A stretch of 11,458 nt of DNA from CAVXAE01 sp044225565. GTDB taxonomy: Bacteria > Pseudomonadota > Gammaproteobacteria > Steroidobacterales > Steroidobacteraceae. Below, piece after piece: positions 7,164-11,458 of this stretch. Position numbers and translations under genes: made by a program. The notes beneath the pieces were generated by a model. It was not told the DNA's origin and searched no databases. It was given only the letters and a program-made list of their open reading frames with translations. The stretch is from the NCBI GenBank assembly GCA_044225565.1, contig JBGAIL010000155.1:1-11458 (forward strand), written 5' to 3'. Within the stretch, counting starts at the first letter, position 1; each line of letters begins with the position of its first letter.

Positions 7164-10100
7164 ATGGCGGCGACTCGGCCTCTCGACATCGGGCTTCAGA
7201 AAGTGCGCGAGCGCATGCGTGCGGCGACGCTGCGCGACGAGGCCTTTGCCGTTCGCGAGCTGCTCGATTCGCTCGCGGGCATCCAGGTGGAGCGCAAGCG
7301 CGCGGAAGTCCGTGCTGGTCACTGGGTGAAGGAAGCTCGAGCGCAGAAGCGCCCTGGCTCGTTTCTGGAATCGATGCTCGAGCAGGCGCCGCTCGACAGC
7401 GTGGCGGGGCGCGCGCTCATGGCGCTCGCCGAAGCCTTGCTGCGAACTCAGGATCCCGCGCGTGCCAACCAGCTCGTGGCGGAAAGGCTCGAGCAACTGC
7501 GTGGTGCCAGGGAGAGTGGCGATGCACCGATGCTCATTCGCGCAGCATTCGCGTTGCTAGGCTCGGCGGGACATCTGCTGCCGAAGGTGGAGGGACAGCT
7601 CGAAGGTAAGTCCTCCATCCGTGCCATCGCTGCGCCGCTCGTCGCGCCGGTAGCGCGTGCCGCGCTCCGCAAGGCGATGCGGGCAATGGGCGAAGTGTTC
7701 ATCTCAGGTGGGACCATCGCGGCGGCGCTGGAGCACGGCCGCAAGAATCCCGCGCTCGCGCTCTGCTCGTACGACATGCTGGGTGAGGGCGCGCGCACGG
7801 AAGAAGGCGCGCAGCGCTACTACGCCGCCTACGCGCAAGCCATCGAGGCACTCGAGGGGCAGCCGGGAGACTCCCTGCACGATCGCCACGGCATTTCGGT
7901 GAAGCTGTCTGCGATCGAGCCGCGGTATTCGCTCATGCAGCGCGAACAGGTGCTCGAGCAGCTCGTGCCGAAGGCCAGGGAGCTTGCCCGCGCAGCCGCG
8001 CGGGCGGGAGTGGGTTTCACCGTCGACGCGGAAGAGGCGGACCGGCTCGATCTCTCGCTGGACGTCATCGGTGCCGTGGCGGAAGACGCCGAGACGCGCG
8101 GCTGGCCGGGGCTCGGCCTCGCTGTCCAGGCGTACGGCAAGCGTGCGTCCTTCGTCGTGGAATGGATCGCTCAGCTGGCTCGCACAAACGGCCGCCGTAT
8201 GACGCTGCGGCTGGTGAAGGGCGCCTACTGGGACAGCGAGGTCAAGCGCGCGCAGGAGCGCGGGCTCGCCAGTTTCCCGGTGCTCACTTCCAAGGCCGCC
8301 ACGGACGCGAGCTATCTAGCCTGCGCCAGGCACCTGTTCGAGGCGCGCGACGTCATCTATCCGCAATTCGCCACGCACAACGCCTTCACCGTCGCAGCCG
8401 TTCTGGAACTCGCGCCGAGCGGGGCGGAATTCGAGTTCCAGCGACTGCACGGCATGGGCGAAGCGCTTTACGACATCGCGCGCGCGAGTCTGCCGAAGTT
8501 CCCGCGAGTGCGCACGTATGCGCCGGTGGGCACGCACGAGGATCTGCTGCCGTATCTCGTGCGGCGCCTGCTCGAGAACGGCGCCAATTCCTCGTTCGTC
8601 CATCATTTCCTCGACCCCAACGTGCCCGTGGAGGCCGTCGTGCGTGATCCCGTTGCCATCCTTCAAAGCGCGCCCGCCGCCCGGAAGCCTCGCGAGCCGA
8701 TGACTCTCTATGGGCCGGAGCGGGCGAATTCGGCAGGCGTGGATTTCGGCGATCCGGCGCAGCTCGATGCGCTGAGAGTCGCGCTTCGCGAGCGCGCCGG
8801 GAAACTCGTTCGCGGCGGCCCGATCATCGACGGCAAGCCGGCTGAAGGCGCCTCCACGCCGGTCGCCTCGCCAGCGAACGCGGCTGAGGTCGTAGGGTAT
8901 TCGCGGGATGCCACCCGAGAGGAGATCCAGCACGCGCTGGATTCTGCTGCGCGCGCCCAGCCTGAATGGAATGCCACACCGGCCGTCGAGCGCGCAGCGT
9001 GTCTCGACCGCACGGCGGATCTGCTCGAGAAGCGCCGCGACGAATTCCTGAGCCTGCTGGTTCGCGAAGCCGGCAAGACACTGCCCGATGCCGTCGCGGA
9101 GCTTCGGGAAGTGGTCGACTACTGCCGCTACTATGCGGCGCGCGGCCGCGAGCTGTTCGGTGAGCCGCAGCGGATGCCCGGGCCCACCGGCGAGCGGAAT
9201 CTCCTTTCCCTGCACGGACGCGGTGTGTTCGTCTGCATCAGCCCATGGAATTTCCCGCTCGCCATCTTCGGCGGGCAGGTCACGGCTGCACTCATGGCGG
9301 GCAACTCGGTCATCTGCAAGCCTGCGCTCACCACGCCGCTCATCGCGCATGCGATGGTGCGCGTGCTGCACGAAGCCGGCGTGCCTGGAGAGGTGCTGCA
9401 TCTGACGCCGCTGGCCGGCGGATCGAAGTTCAGCGAGATCGCCTTCCGGCATCCCGCCATCGCGGGCGTCGTGCTCACGGGATCGACGGCAACCGCCACG
9501 GCCATCAATCGGACGCTGGCGGATCGCGAAGGGCCGCTGGTGACGCTCATAGCGGAAACCGGCGGACTCAACGCGATGGTCGTAGACGCCACCGCGCTCG
9601 CCGAGCAGGTGGTGGACGATGTGGTCTCATCCGCGTTCACGAGCGCGGGGCAGCGTTGCTCGGCGCTGCGCGTGCTGTATCTGCAGGACGAGATCGCGGA
9701 CCCCGTCATCGAGATGCTCATCGGCGCAATGAAGGAACTGCGCATCGGCGATCCGGCCGATCCTGCGACCGACGTCGGCCCGGTCATCTCGCGGGCCGCG
9801 CAAGCCGGTCTGCAGGCTCATGCGGCACGCATGCGCAACGAGGCGAAGCTGCTCTACGCCTGCGAGCTGCCTGGGAGCGCTCCCGCGGGGCATTTCTTCC
9901 CACCGCAGCTCTTCGAGCTGCGCACGCTCGATCAGCTGAAGACCGAGGAGTTCGGCCCCATCCTGCACGTGGCGCGCTACAGGTCCGAAGACCTGCCGAA
10001 GGTGATCGAGGCGATCCGCTCCACGGGCTTCGGTCTCACGCTCGGCATCCACACGCGAATCGAGGGCGTCGCGGACCACGTGTTCCGCAACGTGCGGGTG

Positions 10101-10286
10101 GGCAACACCTATGTGAATCGCAACATGATCGGCGCGGTGGTCGGCGTGCAGCCTTTCGGCGGCTGCGGGCTGTCCGGCACCGGCCCGAAGGCGGGTGGGC
10201 CGCACTATCTGCTGCGGTTCGCCACCGAGCGCACGCTTACCGTGAACACGGTCGCCATCGGAGGCAATGTGGAGCTGCTCGCCTGA
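7164..10286 (+). CDS. putA: Bifunctional proline dehydrogenase / L-glutamate gamma-semialdehyde dehydrogenase PutA
   Basis: PutA oxidises proline to glutamate in two steps at the inner face of the membrane: an FAD domain makes P5C and passes electrons to quinone, then an NAD+ domain oxidises the semialdehyde. The protein has 1040 residues. An N-terminal helical arm (about 1-125) precedes the proline dehydrogenase barrel (about 180-490), which contains MLGEGART, HGISVKLSA, FTVDAEEADRL, Lys352 in LVKGAYWD and the substrate-binding pair Arg467-Arg468 in RRLLENGANSSFV. The aldehyde dehydrogenase domain (about 550-1030) has Asn696 (SPWNFPL), Lys719 (CKPA), Glu798 (ETGGLN) and the catalytic Cys832 (AGQRCSALR). 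There is no N-terminal ribbon-helix-helix domain and no extra C-terminal domain, so this is a short, non-DNA-binding type A PutA. That fits outside control by the divergent Lrp-type gene. AGGTGA at 7155-7160 precedes the ATG closely. Confidence 0.97.
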   Translation: MAATRPLDIGLQKVRERMRAATLRDEAFAVRELLDSLAGIQVERKRAEVRAGHWVKEARAQKRPGSFLESMLEQAPLDSVAGRALMALAEALLRTQDPARANQLVAERLEQLRGARESGDAPMLIRAAFALLGSAGHLLPKVEGQLEGKSSIRAIAAPLVAPVARAALRKAMRAMGEVFISGGTIAAALEHGRKNPALALCSYDMLGEGARTEEGAQRYYAAYAQAIEALEGQPGDSLHDRHGISVKLSAIEPRYSLMQREQVLEQLVPKARELARAAARAGVGFTVDAEEADRLDLSLDVIGAVAEDAETRGWPGLGLAVQAYGKRASFVVEWIAQLARTNGRRMTLRLVKGAYWDSEVKRAQERGLASFPVLTSKAATDASYLACARHLFEARDVIYPQFATHNAFTVAAVLELAPSGAEFEFQRLHGMGEALYDIARASLPKFPRVRTYAPVGTHEDLLPYLVRRLLENGANSSFVHHFLDPNVPVEAVVRDPVAILQSAPAARKPREPMTLYGPERANSAGVDFGDPAQLDALRVALRERAGKLVRGGPIIDGKPAEGASTPVASPANAAEVVGYSRDATREEIQHALDSAARAQPEWNATPAVERAACLDRTADLLEKRRDEFLSLLVREAGKTLPDAVAELREVVDYCRYYAARGRELFGEPQRMPGPTGERNLLSLHGRGVFVCISPWNFPLAIFGGQVTAALMAGNSVICKPALTTPLIAHAMVRVLHEAGVPGEVLHLTPLAGGSKFSEIAFRHPAIAGVVLTGSTATATAINRTLADREGPLVTLIAETGGLNAMVVDATALAEQVVDDVVSSAFTSAGQRCSALRVLYLQDEIADPVIEMLIGAMKELRIGDPADPATDVGPVISRAAQAGLQAHAARMRNEAKLLYACELPGSAPAGHFFPPQLFELRTLDQLKTEEFGPILHVARYRSEDLPKVIEAIRSTGFGLTLGIHTRIEGVADHVFRNVRVGNTYVNRNMIGAVVGVQPFGGCGLSGTGPKAGGPHYLLRFATERTLTVNTVAIGGNVELLA

Positions 10287-10287
10287 G

Positions 10288-10300
10288 CCGGCTTTGCCGG
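10288..10300. terminator. Small hairpin between convergent putA and YyaL-family genes
   Basis: CCGGC (10288-10292) and GCCGG (10296-10300) pair around TTT, starting two bases after the putA stop. There is no T-run. It occupies most of the 21 bases between putA and the shifted-frame TAG of the facing gene, so it may help end transcription from both sides. Confidence 0.35.
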
Positions 10301-10307
10301 GCGTTCC

Positions 10308-10430
10308 CTAACGCAGCCGCGCGATCAACTCGCTCAGAGTGGTGGCCGGGGCCGAGCAGGCCATGCCACGGCACACGTAAGCCACCGCGCTTCCTTCAGG
10401 CCTCTTGGCGGCGAGGAAAGCCGGCAGGCC
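10308..10430 (-). pseudogene. Out-of-frame C-terminal end of the YyaL-family gene
   Basis: Reading the minus strand from 10430 to a TAG at 10310-10308 gives 40 residues that start GLPAFLAAKRP, continue with AVAYVCRGMACSAP and end LSELIARLR. This is the characteristic family C-terminus, including the YVCR..AC cysteine pair. It is shifted by two bases relative to the upstream frame, so it cannot be translated as a continuation without a frame change. The adjoining segment that normally precedes it is missing. Confidence 0.75.
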
Positions 10431-11458
10431 CGCAGCGTGCTTTCGGCGGCTTCGAGGTACCGAGGCTCACCGAGCAGGAATCCCATGCGTTGAAGGACGA
10501 ACGCCGCCACGCCGTTTCCGGAGGGCGTCGCGTCGTCGCTGAAGGATTTCGGGCGGTGGATCAGCTGCTCGTGATCGTCCGAGGTGAAGAAGAACCCGCC
10601 GGCGGCCGGATCGGCGAACCGCGCGAGTGTCACTTCCAGCAGCTCCCGGGCGAATGCCAGCTCGTCCGCGCGGAAGCGCACCTGTTGCAGCTCGAGGATG
10701 GCGTCGGCGAGGTACACGTAGTCGTCGAGATAGGCATTGAGATGTGCGCGGCCGTCCTTCGAAGTGGCGAGCAGCCTTCCGCCGCGCCAATGGTTCGCGC
10801 GCAGGAAATCGAGCGCCTGCGTGGCGGCCTGCGCCAGGTCCTCCCGTGCCAGCGCCCGCGCCGCAATCGCGAGGCCGCGGATCATCAGCGCATTCCACGA
10901 CGTGAGGATCTTCTCGTCCCGTGCAGGCCAGATGCGCTTGCTGCGCACTGCGAGCAGCTTGCGGCGCGCCGAATCGATGAGGCGGGCGACGTCCTCGGTC
11001 GAGCGCCCCGTCTCCGTGGCGATGTCTTCGAGCCCGCGATACGCGTGCAGATGCCAGTGGCCCTCGAAATTGGGCTCGCGGTCCAGGCCGAAGCGTGCGG
11101 CGAACACTGCGTGCTCTTCCGCGTTCAGGATGCGGAGCGGCTCGTCACGATCCCACACGTAGAACCTGCCTTCGTGGCCTTCCGAGTCCGCGTCGAAGCT
11201 GGAGTAGAAGCCGCCGTGGGGGTCGCGCATCTCGCGCATGGCCCAGTGCGCGGTCTCTTCGGCTACGTGGCGGTAGAAAGCGTCGCCGGTCGCCACGGCC
11301 GCTTGTGCGTACGCCGCGAGCAGGTCGCCGTTGTCGTGCAGCATCTTCTCGAAGTGGGGGATCATCCAGTACGCATCGACGGAGTAGCGGCTGAAGCCTC
11401 CGGCGAGCTGGTCGTTCAGCCCGCCTTCCCCCATGCGGCGCAGGGTGAGCGTGGCCAT
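10334..11458 (-). CDS. YyaL/DUF255-family thioredoxin-domain protein, partial and with a disrupted C-terminus
   Basis: This is the C-terminal portion of a YyaL (SSP411/spermatogenesis-associated protein 20-like) protein; the DUF255 thioredoxin-like domain lies beyond the right edge. The Met at the window edge is probably internal, because the family sequence runs on upstream of it. The visible part is the (alpha/alpha)-barrel, resembling N-acylglucosamine 2-epimerase folds: GGLNDQLAGGFSRYSVD, PHFEKMLHDN, FYSSFDADSEG, DEKILTSWNALM, AYLDDYVYLADAILEL and SDDATPSGNGVAA. It follows the family up to AAESTLR (ending near 10430) and then runs 32 unrelated residues to a stop at 10334. The true family ending lies in another frame at 10308-10430. 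About 70 residues that normally sit between these parts appear to be absent; this length is estimated from memory of the family. The cellular role of YyaL proteins is poorly known. The gene is either a recent pseudogene or misassembled here. Confidence 0.9.
   Translation of the reverse strand: MATLTLRRMGEGGLNDQLAGGFSRYSVDAYWMIPHFEKMLHDNGDLLAAYAQAAVATGDAFYRHVAEETAHWAMREMRDPHGGFYSSFDADSEGHEGRFYVWDRDEPLRILNAEEHAVFAARFGLDREPNFEGHWHLHAYRGLEDIATETGRSTEDVARLIDSARRKLLAVRSKRIWPARDEKILTSWNALMIRGLAIAARALAREDLAQAATQALDFLRANHWRGGRLLATSKDGRAHLNAYLDDYVYLADAILELQQVRFRADELAFARELLEVTLARFADPAAGGFFFTSDDHEQLIHRPKSFSDDATPSGNGVAAFVLQRMGFLLGEPRYLEAAESTLRACRLSSPPRGLKEARWLTCAVAWPARPRPPL

Noticed and set aside
8316..9452. 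A 378-codon open frame on - inside putA
   Set aside because: It is antisense to the conserved PutA sequence and has the composition of a mirror frame.

Overview
The window is ordinary, GC-rich chromosomal DNA from what is most likely a motile, free-living gammaproteobacterium. A placement near the Steroidobacterales, Nevskiales or Xanthomonadales is my inference, not something the sequence proves. The support is a TonB-dependent outer-membrane receptor, a periplasmic M28 peptidase, an H+-type MotA/MotB stator pair, an AspC/TyrB-type aminotransferase whose catalytic residues fall at the same numbers as in the E. coli enzyme, and a strong G/C bias at third codon positions. I see no insertion sequence, CRISPR array, phage gene, tRNA or rRNA.

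Layout from left to right. (1) Positions 2-703, + strand: C-terminal third of a TonB-dependent receptor. A GC-rich hairpin lies in the gap after it. (2) Positions 780-2887, + strand: a secreted M28 zinc aminopeptidase whose stop codon overlaps the GTG start of a small VOC (glyoxalase-fold) protein. (3) Positions 2970-4958, - strand: motA followed by motB, convergent with the VOC gene and divergent from the aminotransferase. (4) Positions 5160-6350, + strand: class I aspartate/aromatic aminotransferase followed by two tandem intrinsic terminators. (5) Positions 6549-7076, - strand: an Lrp/AsnC-family regulator, divergent from (6) putA at 7164-10286, + strand, a bifunctional proline-catabolic flavoenzyme/aldehyde dehydrogenase. 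The 87-bp gap between them is AT-rich and holds an 18-bp imperfect palindrome and candidate promoters. (7) Positions 10308-11458, - strand: a YyaL/DUF255-family protein running off the right edge. Its C-terminus looks damaged: a segment seems to be missing and the reading frame changes.

Functionally the window leans toward peptide and amino-acid use. The receptor may import a substrate across the outer membrane and the M28 enzyme may trim peptides in the periplasm, though that link rests only on adjacency. The aminotransferase exchanges amino groups with glutamate. PutA oxidises proline to glutamate and probably answers to the divergent Lrp-type regulator, because this PutA has no DNA-binding domain of its own. 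MotAB powers the flagellum and is not visibly linked to its neighbours.

I did not find a convincing undescribed system. The two points most worth checking are the disrupted 3' end of the YyaL-family gene and the Lrp/putA control region.
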